From NCBI GenBank assembly GCA_028822745.1, contig JAPKCZ010000020.1, positions 1 to 14,194 on the forward strand: a stretch of DNA of 14,194 bases, written 5' to 3'. The stretch's first letter is position 1. Every line of letters starts with the position of its first letter. A model generated the notes under the pieces. That model had not been told where the DNA came from. It did no database searches and saw only the letters and a list, made by a program, of their open reading frames with translations. The DNA comes from Kiritimatiellia bacterium. GTDB lineage: Bacteria; Verrucomicrobiota; Kiritimatiellia; UBA8416; JAIOPI01. This document shows positions 7,192-14,194 of this stretch, piece after piece. Both the position numbers and the translations under genes were made by a program.

Positions 7192-7195
7192 GTCG
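7161..7195 (+). promoter_or_regulatory. MraZ operator: 10-base-phased TGGGG boxes inside the promoter
   Basis: TGGGG occurs at 7171-7175 and 7181-7185, and weaker TG-units at exactly the same phase lie at 7161-7165 (TGTTG) and 7191-7195 (TGTCG). MraZ of other bacteria binds direct TGGGN repeats separated by five bases, which is this spacing. The two perfect boxes lie wholly between the -35 and -10 hexamers, so bound MraZ should exclude RNA polymerase and repress its own operon. Confidence 0.75.
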
Positions 7196-7224
7196 ACTCA
7201 GTACACAAGAATGGTTGAGAGTGC

Positions 7225-7704
7225 ATGCAGGAAGCCCCTACAGATTTAGAGACCGAAGTCGCAGGTCTAGGAATGTTCGTCGGTGAATACCCGCGCAGCC
7301 TAGATGGTAAGAAACGCGTGACGATTCCTTCCGTCTGGCGGGCTATGATTGGCAATCCGCGCAGCCTGTATGTTCTTCCTGATTTCAATGAGACCTGCCT
7401 TAAGGTGCTGCCGGCACGGGAAATGGCATTGAAATTGGAGCGTTTGCGGCAAAGACCGATGGGTGACAAGGCCGCCAACGAAGCGCAGAGGCAACTTGGG
7501 CGCGTTTCTGACGTTCTGACTTGGGACGGCCAGGGGCGCATCCGCATCAGTGACCGTCTCCTTGAATTTGCGGGGATAGGTACGCAAGTGGTGCTGGTCG
7601 GGGCGTTGGGTTCTTTTGAAGTGTGGAGCCCAGAATCGCGACCCGTTGAAGAGGCCATTGATCCAGCGGGTCTGCAAGAGGCGCTACGGAATATTGGGAT
7701 TTAG
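7225..7704 (+). CDS. mraZ: Transcriptional regulator MraZ
   Basis: MraZ is a DNA-binding ring-forming protein that autoregulates the dcw cluster. The family signature is present twice, as expected for its tandem SpoVT/AbrB-like domains: D27-G-K-K-R31 followed by VTIPSVWR, and D101-G-Q-G-R105 followed by IRISDRLLEFAGI. The length from 7225 is 159 residues. The start is uncertain: homologues usually begin close to M-F-x-G-x-Y, which corresponds to the in-frame ATG at 7273 and would give 143 residues, the usual length, with AGGT at 7263-7266 as a modest ribosome site. The ATG at 7225 has only a weak purine stretch (GAGA at 7217-7220). As first gene behind a promoter carrying matching operator boxes, its role as autorepressor is well supported by context. 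Confidence 0.93.
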   Translation: MQEAPTDLETEVAGLGMFVGEYPRSLDGKKRVTIPSVWRAMIGNPRSLYVLPDFNETCLKVLPAREMALKLERLRQRPMGDKAANEAQRQLGRVSDVLTWDGQGRIRISDRLLEFAGIGTQVVLVGALGSFEVWSPESRPVEEAIDPAGLQEALRNIGI

Positions 7705-7756
7705 TTTATCTGACGCGGAACGCGCGTTGGGGTGAGGACAGGTAGAAGGATGAGCT

Positions 7757-8731
7757 ATGCATCATTCGGTGATGTTGGACGAGGCGATCGAGTTGCTCGC
7801 CATACGCTCGGACGGGGTTTATGTCGACGGTACAGCTGGGGCTGGGGGGCATTCTCGGGCGATCCTGTCGCGTTTGGGCCCAACGGGTCGTGTCCTTTCC
7901 ATCGACTGCGATCCATCGGCGCTGGCGCGATTGGCGGGCGAACCGGATATGGGTGTCGACGCGCGTTGCACGTTAGTGCAGGGCAACTTTGCCGATATTG
8001 AGATTTTGATGAAAACAGCAGGTGTACAAAAAATAAGTGGGGTGCTGATGGATCTCGGCATTTCCTCTACTCAGCTCGACGACCCTGAGCGTGGATTGAG
8101 TTTCAGCCATGACGGTCCGTTGGATATGCGTCTGGACCCAAATGGACCCACGACGGCAGCCGACATCGTGAATTCGGCTGATGCGAGAGAGTTGTGTCGG
8201 ATATTTCGGGAATACGGCGAGGAGCGGCACGCCATGCGCGTGGCCCGAGCGATTGTTCGCGAACGTGACGTGGCGCCAATCGTCACAACAGCGCGACTGG
8301 CTGAGATTGTATCGCGTGTGGTTGGCCGAGCAGGAAAGAACCATCCGGCGACACGCGTATTCCAGGCACTGCGTATTGAAGTGAATAACGAATTGGGTTC
8401 TCTGGAAGACGGTTTGACGGGTGCGTTGAACATGCTTGAGGTGGGCGGGCGTCTTGTCGGGATTAGTTTCCATAGCCTCGAGGACAGCATATTGAAGCGT
8501 TTCATGCGACGCCATGAAGGCACCTGGGAGTCGCTGCATGCCGGCGGAGAGGCGTGGCGGGGCGAAACGCCGTGTGTGCGCCGTGTCACACGCAAACCGC
8601 GTGTTCCCACGGACGAAGAAGTACAACGAAATTCGAGATCACGATCAGCGAAATGTCGCGCGGCAGAGCGGGTGACAGATTTGACGGACAAGGAAATGGC
8701 CGGGGCGGCACGAAGGCATCATGGCGCGTAG
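7757..8731 (+). CDS. rsmH: 16S rRNA (cytosine(1402)-N(4))-methyltransferase RsmH
   Basis: RsmH (MraW) N4-methylates C1402 of 16S rRNA in the ribosomal P site, using S-adenosylmethionine. The 324-residue product has the family length. The SAM-binding loop reads VDGTAGAGGHS at 23-33, followed by an acidic strand end (SIDCDPSAL near 48-56). Further signatures are MDLGISSTQLDDPERGLSF, DGPLDMRLD, RVFQALRIEVNNELGSL, and GGRLVGISFHSLEDSILKRF. A good ribosome site AAGGA (7746-7750) is six bases before the ATG, and the next in-frame residues HHSVMLDEAIELL are the usual family opening. It lies 52 bases after mraZ and overlaps the next gene by 11 bases, both signs of one operon. The C-terminal tail, rich in Arg and Glu, is less conserved. 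Confidence 0.97.
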   Translation: MHHSVMLDEAIELLAIRSDGVYVDGTAGAGGHSRAILSRLGPTGRVLSIDCDPSALARLAGEPDMGVDARCTLVQGNFADIEILMKTAGVQKISGVLMDLGISSTQLDDPERGLSFSHDGPLDMRLDPNGPTTAADIVNSADARELCRIFREYGEERHAMRVARAIVRERDVAPIVTTARLAEIVSRVVGRAGKNHPATRVFQALRIEVNNELGSLEDGLTGALNMLEVGGRLVGISFHSLEDSILKRFMRRHEGTWESLHAGGEAWRGETPCVRRVTRKPRVPTDEEVQRNSRSRSAKCRAAERVTDLTDKEMAGAARRHHGA

Positions 8732-9101
8732 TACTCGTAACAGAAAAAGAACGCAGCAGAAGGCCACATTGGGACCCATCGCGGCTCCGATCATTGTGAT
8801 TGCCACCATGGTTGTTGTGATTATCGGTCTGAATTCGCGTTATCAAGCGTTAGGGGGCGAAGTTTCCCAACTGGAGCAAGAACGTCGGGAACTCCTGCAG
8901 GCATTGGGGCGCGCAGAATCGCGTTGGGCTCGCATGTTGTTTCCGCATCGGATCGAAGCCGCGCTCACGCGGCATCGGATCGACATGATCTGGCCAGATG
9001 ACCGTCTGATTGTACGTCTGTCGGAAGATGAAGTTTTCGGCGCGGTTTTTGATCGGTCGTTGATGCGTGGTGAAGTTGCAAGTTTGAGTAGAGGGCGTTG
9101 A
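8721..9101 (+). CDS. FtsL-like single-pass division protein
   Basis: The 126-residue product has a basic cytoplasmic N-terminus (residues 1-14), one membrane segment (about 18-37), and a leucine/glutamate-rich coiled-coil segment (about 41-66), then a short tail. That is the architecture of FtsL, which with FtsB and FtsQ activates the septal synthases FtsW/FtsI on the outer face of the inner membrane. Position between rsmH and ftsI is the standard ftsL slot. FtsL is poorly conserved, so topology and place carry the call rather than similarity. It overlaps rsmH by 11 bases and sits four bases before ftsI, so expression is tightly linked. The tail after residue 75 (HRIEAALTRHRID, then a strand-like end) is longer than in the shortest FtsL proteins. 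Confidence 0.8.
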   Translation: MARSTRNRKRTQQKATLGPIAAPIIVIATMVVVIIGLNSRYQALGGEVSQLEQERRELLQALGRAESRWARMLFPHRIEAALTRHRIDMIWPDDRLIVRLSEDEVFGAVFDRSLMRGEVASLSRGR

Positions 9102-9105
9102 TGTC

Positions 9106-10827
9106 ATGAATGAACGAGGCATGCGATTACGGTTCATCTGTTGCGGTGGCGTTATGTTTCTTGCCCTGCTTTGTCTGTGCATGCGTCTGGTTCATTTGCA
9201 CATTCTGACCGATGCACACGCCCGTGAAACCATCGTCGCGAACCGTACGTTTACGGCCAAACTGGACGTCGCGCGTGGAAAGATTTGCGACCGCAATGGG
9301 GATGCGAGCATCCTTGCGATGGACATCGTGGGGCGCGACATCTGTGCGGACCCATCGGCTCTGGTGAGTAACAGCCTTATCCAAGCGGTGGCCGCGTCAC
9401 TGGCCAAGGATCTGGATCTCGATGCGGATCGGATCGAACGCAAGTTGAGTGTGCCAGGAAGCCGCTATGCCCGTATCGTAATGAAAGTTCATCCTGATTT
9501 GGCCGCCAAGGTCGAAGCACGTGAACTCAAGGGTGTCTTCTTTGAAAAATCCAATGTGCGGTACTATCCACATGGCGATTTCCTGTGTCACGTGTTGGGA
9601 TTTGTAAACTATAACGGTGATGGAAGCGCTGGCGTTGAGCAGAAGATGGATGTCTTCCTGCGCGGTTGCCCCGGCATTCTCGAAAGCCGAAAAAATGCAT
9701 TGCGTGAGGAATTATACACGCAGCGCGGACGCTATATCCCGTCGATGGAAGGCGCCAATATTTCGCTGACCATTGATCAGTTCGTGCAATGTCGCGTGGA
9801 AGACGTGCTCGATGAGGTTGTTGCGGAGCACAACGCAAAAGGGGCTTGGGCCATCGTTCAGCGTGTGCGTACGGGTGAAATTGTCGCCATGGCGTCACGC
9901 CCTTCCTACGACTTGAACATGTTCACAGCGTCCGATGCAAACGCCCGTCTGAATCGTGCGATCGGGTACACGTTTGAACCAGGTTCGACCTTTAAAGCGA
10001 TTGTGTTCGCCGCCGCGTTGGAGGAAGGACGTGTTTATCCTGATACCAAAATCGATTGCGAATACGGTATGTGGATGCATGCCGGGCGGGCGCTGCGCGA
10101 CTACCATCCATATGGCATTCTCAGCGTCGCGGATGGGCTTAAAAAATCGAGCAACATTCTGTCTGCCAAATTGGAACTCATGCTGGGGGACCGTTTGTTT
10201 TATAGCTATATGCGCGCCTTCGGTATCGGGCAGCGATCGGGTCTCGATCTGCCAGGCGAAGAGGCCGGCATTTTGCATCCCGTTCGTAATTGGTCGAAGG
10301 TCAGCGGTAGTCGGATGTGCATTGGTCAGGGTGTTGCTGTGACCGCAATGCAAATGCTGGGTGTCTATAGTGCCATTGCCAATGATGGTGTCCTGATGAA
10401 GCCGTATGTGGTTGCCGAGGTACATGCCAAAGACGGCACAATGCTGCATATGGGAAAACCGGAGCCCTTGTCGCGCCCTGTTTCAAGTCGTAATGCGGCA
10501 TTGATGCGTCAACTGCTGGCGCGTGTCACCGAAAAGGGCGGCACAGGACGACGTGCGCGGGTTAAAGGCTACACGGTGGCCGGAAAAACAGGTACGGCAC
10601 AGAAAGCCATCAAGGGTGGGTACTCTTCTGTGAATCACATCGCATCATTTGTGGGGTTCCTGCCAGCCGAATCGCCTGAGCTTAGCATCATCGTTGTGGT
10701 CGACGATCCGCAGCCCATTCACACCGGGGGCCGTGTCGCTGGACCGGCATTTAGCAAAATTGCTGAGTACGCTGTACGTCGCATGGACGTTCCTGCATCG
10801 AACCATTTCAAGCTTGCGGGGCGCTGA
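9106..10827 (+). CDS. ftsI: Peptidoglycan D,D-transpeptidase FtsI (penicillin-binding protein)
   Basis: This class B penicillin-binding protein crosslinks septal peptidoglycan during division, working with FtsW in the periplasm. The 573 residues show an N-terminal membrane anchor (about 10-32), the R57-G-K-I-C-D-R-N-G65 motif of the dimerisation domain, and the transpeptidase domain with all three active-site motifs: S294-T-F-K (nucleophile S294), S348-S-N350, and K494-T-G-T497. The chain ends about 75 residues after KTGT, with no PASTA repeats, so it is the FtsI rather than the SpoVD/PBP2x type. AGAGGG at 9090-9095 serves as a ribosome site for the ATG at 9106. Several cysteines occur in the membrane anchor (C12, C13, C23, C25), which is slightly unusual. 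Place between ftsL-like and murE is standard. Confidence 0.95.
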   Translation: MNERGMRLRFICCGGVMFLALLCLCMRLVHLHILTDAHARETIVANRTFTAKLDVARGKICDRNGDASILAMDIVGRDICADPSALVSNSLIQAVAASLAKDLDLDADRIERKLSVPGSRYARIVMKVHPDLAAKVEARELKGVFFEKSNVRYYPHGDFLCHVLGFVNYNGDGSAGVEQKMDVFLRGCPGILESRKNALREELYTQRGRYIPSMEGANISLTIDQFVQCRVEDVLDEVVAEHNAKGAWAIVQRVRTGEIVAMASRPSYDLNMFTASDANARLNRAIGYTFEPGSTFKAIVFAAALEEGRVYPDTKIDCEYGMWMHAGRALRDYHPYGILSVADGLKKSSNILSAKLELMLGDRLFYSYMRAFGIGQRSGLDLPGEEAGILHPVRNWSKVSGSRMCIGQGVAVTAMQMLGVYSAIANDGVLMKPYVVAEVHAKDGTMLHMGKPEPLSRPVSSRNAALMRQLLARVTEKGGTGRRARVKGYTVAGKTGTAQKAIKGGYSSVNHIASFVGFLPAESPELSIIVVVDDPQPIHTGGRVAGPAFSKIAEYAVRRMDVPASNHFKLAGR

Positions 10828-10886
10828 AGCAAATTATGGGTCTGATATGTCCAAGTATGCTATTGAATCTGACACGAGGTGGAGCG

Positions 10887-12365
10887 ATGCCTGATCTGGA
10901 ATTGGCGACCCTTCTCACGGACGCGCACTGCCAGCCGGGCAAGCATGCTGGCGGCAAGGCAACCGTCACGGGGTTAACATGGGATTCACGTCTTGTGCGA
11001 CCAGGATATCTCTATGTCGCGTTGTCGGGCCTTAATCATAACGGCAACGATTTTATTGATGACGCCATAAAGCGGGGTGCTGTGGCGATAATCAGTGAGT
11101 TGCCGCCCCATGCGCACGTGGCCGTACCGATGATCCAAGTGCCGGATGGGCGTGAGGCCCTGGCGGCGCTGGCGTGTTCGTTTTTCAATCATCCCTCAAG
11201 AGTGTTGCGGACGATTGGCGTGACGGGGACGAATGGGAAAACCACGGTTGCCTTCATGGTGCGCCGCATCCTTGAGTTGTCTGGGCTGCGCACCGGATTG
11301 TTGTCGACGGTTCATTATGAAATGGGTGATCGCACGATTCCGGCGACACGAACAACACCGGAGGCGCCAGCGATCGCATCGATGATGGCCCAGATGGTCA
11401 AAGAGGGCTGCCAAGCCGCCGTGATGGAGGTTTCCTCGCATGCACTCGTGCAGAAGCGGACGCAGGGGATTGAATTTGATGCCTCCATCTTTACGAATCT
11501 GACGCCGGAGCATCTCGATTATCACGGCTCCATGGATGCCTACTTCGCCGCGAAACGCACGCTCTTTCAGCAAACGTTCGAGAGTGGAAAAATGGGCGCA
11601 GCGATTATCAATATAGATGATCGCTGGGGTGAGCAGTTGGCATACGAACCGGAAATGAATGGGGCGCGTCTAACGTACGGCGTTCATCCGGATGCCGATG
11701 TTCGGGCGAGTGATGTGCAGATGAGTGTTCGTGGCAGTCGTTTCCATGTGTCAACGCCGTGGGGCGAATGTGACGTCATTCTGAAGTTGCTTGGACGATT
11801 CAATATCAGCAACGCCTTGGCCGCCATCGCTGCGTGCGGGCGTCTTGGTGTGTCCCCGGACGTCGCCGCCCAGGCTTTGGGAGGTCTGGAAAGCGTGCCG
11901 GGACGGCTCGAAGAAGTACGGGTGTCTCAACCCTATCAGGTGTTCGTCGATTACGCGCACACCGCTGACGCCCTTGCCAACGTGCTGCCGGCGCTACGCG
12001 AAATTTCCAGTGGTCGCCTGATTCTTGTTTTCGGGTGTGGCGGGGACCGGGATCGGTCCAAGCGTGCGGTGATGGGGCGTGTTGCTGCAGAACTTAGTGA
12101 TTTCTCATTCATTACATCTGACAATCCGCGCGACGAAGATCCGGCCGTGATCGTGGACGAAATTCGTGAAGGCTTCGTCGGCAGTGAAAACTACGAAATT
12201 GTTTTGGATAGGCACGATGCAATCGCATCGGCGTTGGAGATGGCTGATGTCGGCGACATCGTTTTGATCGCCGGCAAAGGCCACGAGACGTTTCAAGAAG
12301 TTCGCAAACAAACCATTCCTTTTGATGACCGACGCGTCATCAAATCGATATTAGGGGTGGATTGA
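10887..12365 (+). CDS. murE: UDP-MurNAc-tripeptide synthetase MurE (meso-DAP-adding)
   Basis: MurE is a cytoplasmic ATP-dependent ligase adding the third amino acid to UDP-MurNAc-L-Ala-D-Glu. The start at 10887 is preceded by AGGTGG (10877-10882) and gives the family-like MPDLELATLL opening and 492 residues; the frame is open to an ATG at 10836, but those extra 17 residues are atypical. The ATP loop is GTNGKTT at 114-120 (K118), followed by TTPEAP and the MEVSSHAL and F-T-N-L-T-P-E-H-L-D-Y-H motifs of the central domain. D412-N-P-R415 is the substrate-recognition motif of enzymes that add meso-diaminopimelate, so the peptidoglycan is expected to be of the Gram-negative type. GKGHETFQ near the C-terminus is intact. 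It follows ftsI after 59 bases. Confidence 0.96.
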   Translation: MPDLELATLLTDAHCQPGKHAGGKATVTGLTWDSRLVRPGYLYVALSGLNHNGNDFIDDAIKRGAVAIISELPPHAHVAVPMIQVPDGREALAALACSFFNHPSRVLRTIGVTGTNGKTTVAFMVRRILELSGLRTGLLSTVHYEMGDRTIPATRTTPEAPAIASMMAQMVKEGCQAAVMEVSSHALVQKRTQGIEFDASIFTNLTPEHLDYHGSMDAYFAAKRTLFQQTFESGKMGAAIINIDDRWGEQLAYEPEMNGARLTYGVHPDADVRASDVQMSVRGSRFHVSTPWGECDVILKLLGRFNISNALAAIAACGRLGVSPDVAAQALGGLESVPGRLEEVRVSQPYQVFVDYAHTADALANVLPALREISSGRLILVFGCGGDRDRSKRAVMGRVAAELSDFSFITSDNPRDEDPAVIVDEIREGFVGSENYEIVLDRHDAIASALEMADVGDIVLIAGKGHETFQEVRKQTIPFDDRRVIKSILGVD

Positions 12366-12366
12366 A

Positions 12367-12420
12367 ATGATGGCACGGCAACGCACCGCGGGTGAGCGCA
12401 CCCGTGAAGGAACTGAATAG
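12367..12420 (+). CDS. Possible 17-residue linker ORF between murE and murF
   Basis: An ORF of 17 codons (MMARQRTAGERTREGTE) begins one base after the murE stop and ends with TAG at 12418-12420, whose last base is the first base of the murF GTG start. It therefore fills the gap exactly and would pass ribosomes from murE to murF. It contains the murF ribosome site (AAGGAA, 12407-12412). The peptide is very basic and has no recognisable family. Its own ribosome site is not obvious, so initiation would rely on murE termination. It may be coincidence. Confidence 0.3.
   Translation: MMARQRTAGERTREGTE
12389..12404 (+). promoter_or_regulatory. GC-rich hairpin just before the murF ribosome site
   Basis: CGGGTG (12389-12394), loop AGCG, CACCCG (12399-12404) is a perfect six-base-pair stem. 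It ends two bases before the purine run (GAAGGAA, 12406-12412) used by murF. No T run follows, so it is not an intrinsic terminator. It could slow ribosomes, protect an mRNA end, or tune murF translation. Confidence 0.4.
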
Positions 12421-13790
12421 TGGGTAAGATGCTGTCAGCAAAATTGGCCGAGTGGTGTTCGGGCGAATGGGACGGTGATCGTCCTGTCTCGATTTCCGGT
12501 GCCACGATGGATTCGCGCGCGCTCAAGCCCGGCGAACTCTTCTTTGCACTGCCTGGCGTCAATGTCGATGGTCACGATTTTGTCGCTAAGGCGTTCGCGG
12601 CGGGTGCATCCGCGGCTGTCGTGCGTGTAGGCTATGCGCGACCGGCAGGGGTTTCTGGGTGCTTATTGCGCGTGGCGAACCCTTCCGTGGCATTACGCGA
12701 AGCGGCCCGAGAGTATCGAAAACAGATCGATGCAACGGTTGTGGGCATCACCGGAAGCGCGGGGAAGACAACGGTTAAGGAAATGGTCGCGTCGGTCGTC
12801 AGTCAGTGTTTTCGAACGGCGCAGACATTGGGCAACTGGAATAACGACATCGGTCTTCCTTTGAGCCTCTTATCGCTGTCCGAAAACACGCAGACCGCCG
12901 TTATTGAAATGGGAACCAACCATACCGGTGAAATTGCCGATCTGTGTACGATCGCGCTGCCCACCATGGGCGTGGTCACGAATATAGGTGCTGCGCATAT
13001 CGAAAATTTTGGCTCACTCGAAGCAATAGCCAGCGAAAAGGGCGCCCTGCTAGCCGCATTGCCGCCCGATGGTTTGGCTGTGCTGGATCGAGATGATGAA
13101 ATGTACAGGCGTCTGCGGGAACGTTGTACGTCTAAAGTGATCACCATTTCCGAACACAAAGGTGATTACGTTCTCGAGGCGCGAGATGTTGAATCCCGCG
13201 TCGCACGCATTCGCGAAACGGCCACAATTGATGTGTTCGAGTTTACCTCCCGCCTACCGGGACTGTTTGTTGTAAAGGACGCCATGTTCGCCATCGCCAT
13301 CGCCCGAGGGCTGGGGATGAACTGGGTCGACATCAGCGATGGATTGAAGACGTATCAGCCGCAGCCGATGCGTTGGGAAATTTCACGCATGCGCGGCGCC
13401 AACATCGTCAATGATGCCTATAACGCAAATCCGGTCAGCATGCGGAGCACCATTGATGCTTTTGCAGAGCTGGGTTGTACGGGCCGCAAGTGGGTCGTCT
13501 TGGGCGGTATGTTGGAGTTGGGTAAGCACGAGCGCGCACTGCATCTCGATTTAGGGCATCAGTTGGCCGCGCATGACTGGCATCGTGTGGTTGTCGTGGG
13601 CCCTCTGGGGTGGACGATTGCTGAAGGTGCTGCGGACGCAGGCTTACCCGAGGAGCGTCTGTGTCGTTGCCGAAATAACAGCTCAGCCGCAGAACTCCTT
13701 TTGGATGACGTTCAAGGCGGGGATTCGGTTCTGGTGAAGGGCTCGCGTGGCCTGAAGCTGGAAGAAATTCAAAAAGCTTTCTCGCGCTAA
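12420..13790 (+). CDS. murF: UDP-MurNAc-tripeptide--D-Ala-D-Ala ligase MurF
   Basis: MurF adds D-Ala-D-Ala to complete the cytoplasmic UDP-MurNAc-pentapeptide. I use the GTG at 12420, which has AAGGAA seven bases upstream; an ATG at 12429 would remove three residues but has worse spacing. The product has 456 residues. Motifs in order: DSRALKPGELFFALPG (N-terminal substrate domain), ATP loop GSAGKTT at 112-118 (K116), GNWNNDIGLPLSLL, EMGTNHTGEI, NDAYNANPVSM (the MurF hallmark), and VLVKGSRGLKLEE near the C-terminus. All expected catalytic residues look intact. It is 54 bases behind murE, with the interval filled by a hairpin and a tiny ORF. Next downstream is an unrecognised small gene rather than mraY directly. 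Confidence 0.96.
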   Translation: MGKMLSAKLAEWCSGEWDGDRPVSISGATMDSRALKPGELFFALPGVNVDGHDFVAKAFAAGASAAVVRVGYARPAGVSGCLLRVANPSVALREAAREYRKQIDATVVGITGSAGKTTVKEMVASVVSQCFRTAQTLGNWNNDIGLPLSLLSLSENTQTAVIEMGTNHTGEIADLCTIALPTMGVVTNIGAAHIENFGSLEAIASEKGALLAALPPDGLAVLDRDDEMYRRLRERCTSKVITISEHKGDYVLEARDVESRVARIRETATIDVFEFTSRLPGLFVVKDAMFAIAIARGLGMNWVDISDGLKTYQPQPMRWEISRMRGANIVNDAYNANPVSMRSTIDAFAELGCTGRKWVVLGGMLELGKHERALHLDLGHQLAAHDWHRVVVVGPLGWTIAEGAADAGLPEERLCRCRNNSSAAELLLDDVQGGDSVLVKGSRGLKLEEIQKAFSR

Positions 13791-13813
13791 TATAAGAATA
13801 AGGAGCAGCCATT

Positions 13814-14020
13814 ATGATTAAGCAGCTCATAGCCATACCTGAAGTGACGCCGGCGGAAAAGCCGGTCGTGCCGGCCGTTGTGCCTGCGGTCCCAAGTACG
13901 ATTCCCGCACAGGACATTTGTGTGAAACCGTTCAATTTGAGCCGCTTCACGAGCCATCAGTCTGGGCATATGCCAAATAGCAACCCCGCGAGGATGATGT
14001 CCTGGGGCCGCAACGTTTAA
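13814..14020 (+). CDS. Unrecognised 68-residue Pro/Val-rich protein
   Basis: I do not recognise this gene. The best evidence that it is real is a near-ideal ribosome site, AAGGAG at 13800-13805, eight bases before the ATG, and its place 23 bases after murF on the operon strand. The product has 68 residues: a short amphipathic start (MIKQLIAIPE), a Pro/Val/Ala segment at 11-31 with repeated V-P-A units, and a polar, basic tail with Asn, Ser and Arg ending WGRNV. There is no signal peptide, membrane segment or catalytic motif; C36 is its only cysteine. The standard cluster has murF directly followed by mraY, so this is an insertion or a lineage-specific small protein. An imperfect hairpin lies in its DNA (13850-13865). 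It could act in envelope assembly, be a regulatory leader for mraY, or be a remnant. Confidence 0.6.
   Translation: MIKQLIAIPEVTPAEKPVVPAVVPAVPSTIPAQDICVKPFNLSRFTSHQSGHMPNSNPARMMSWGRNV
13847..13869 (+). other. Stem-loop inside the small murF-mraY gene
   Basis: CCGGC (13850-13854), loop GGAAAA, GCCGG (13861-13865) pair perfectly. Allowing one bulged T (13866), ACG (13847-13849) and CGT (13867-13869) extend the stem to eight pairs. It overlaps codons for the Pro-rich part, so codon use alone may have produced it. Confidence 0.3.
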
Positions 14021-14081
14021 TAATTCTGACTACACGCGACTACAAAAGGCGCTGTGATGTAAGGCAAGCTGACCGACGTTT

Positions 14082-14194
14082 ATGTTGTACTATCTGATAG
14101 ATCAATTTGCACCAGACCTACTGGTGTTTCAATACATCACGGTGCGCGCCGTTGCGGGTGCCGGCACCGCCTTTTTGATCAGTGTGCTTTTGGG
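14082..14194 (+). CDS. mraY: Phospho-MurNAc-pentapeptide-transferase MraY, 5' end only
   Basis: Only the first 37 codons are in the window; the frame runs off the right edge. They read M-L-Y-Y-L, then FQYITVRAVAGAGTAFLIS, which follows the known MraY opening (ML-x-x-L, a F-x-Y-L/I-T-x-R-A segment, then a first membrane helix with T-A-x-x-I-S). MraY is the inner-membrane enzyme that transfers phospho-MurNAc-pentapeptide from UDP to undecaprenyl phosphate to make lipid I, directly using the MurF product. It starts 61 bases after the small gene. No strong ribosome site is seen; AAGG at 14061-14064 lies 17 bases upstream, too far to be good. The downstream dcw genes (murD, ftsW, murG and so on) would be expected beyond the edge. 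Confidence 0.88.
   Translation, partial: MLYYLIDQFAPDLLVFQYITVRAVAGAGTAFLISVLL

Noticed and set aside
6993..7658. 221-codon frame on the minus strand covering the dcw promoter and mraZ
   Set aside because: Most of it mirrors mraZ, it would run across the promoter and operator, and it shows no family signal.
13435..13950. 171-codon minus-strand frame across the murF end and the small gene
   Set aside because: It is antisense to conserved MurF sequence and has low-complexity Thr/Gly and Pro/Arg stretches mirroring the plus-strand Pro/Val codons.

Overview
The window looks like a stretch of a Gram-negative bacterial chromosome. Its right half is the start of a division and cell wall (dcw) cluster in the usual order: mraZ, rsmH, an ftsL-like gene, ftsI, murE, murF, an unrecognised small gene, and the first bases of mraY. 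MurE carries the DNPR motif of meso-diaminopimelate-adding enzymes, and two lipoprotein signal sequences are present. Moderate GC, an intergenic palindrome built on a 'cgcagagg/cctctgcg' core, and an ftsL-like gene with little beyond a membrane segment and a coiled coil make a PVC-type bacterium (Verrucomicrobiota/Kiritimatiellota) my best guess. That placement is an inference and weak.

Left part (1-2115): an accessory-looking segment. It opens with the 3' part of a DUF2235-type (Tle1-like) alpha/beta hydrolase gene, entered through a 121-base tract that contains no A. This gene overlaps, by ATGA, a small lipoprotein gene, an arrangement that recalls type VI secretion phospholipase effector/immunity pairs. 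A second small lipoprotein gene (lipocalin-like) follows, then about 335 bases without a convincing gene.

Middle (2116-6623): two housekeeping genes, priA (replication restart helicase) and metG (methionyl-tRNA synthetase with a C-terminal tRNA-binding domain). Between them lies a near-perfect 34-base inverted repeat (32 of 34 positions), probably one copy of a dispersed palindromic element.

Non-coding block (6624-7224): about 600 bases with a GC-rich, self-complementary segment, a short terminator-like hairpin, an AT-rich stretch, and a promoter. The promoter is TTGACA, a 17-base spacer, then GATAGT. Its spacer contains two TGGGG boxes spaced exactly 10 bases apart, flanked at the same phase by two weaker TG-units. 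This is the arrangement expected of a MraZ operator, so dcw transcription is probably autoregulated by mraZ, the first gene of the cluster.

Right part (7225-14194): the dcw genes run on one strand with short gaps or overlaps and are probably one operon. RsmH methylates 16S rRNA, the FtsL-like protein and FtsI belong to the septal machine, MurE and MurF build the UDP-MurNAc-pentapeptide, and MraY transfers it to the lipid carrier. Two small items inside the operon are worth attention: a 17-codon ORF with a hairpin that exactly bridges murE and murF, and a 68-residue Pro/Val-rich protein with a strong ribosome binding site between murF and mraY.
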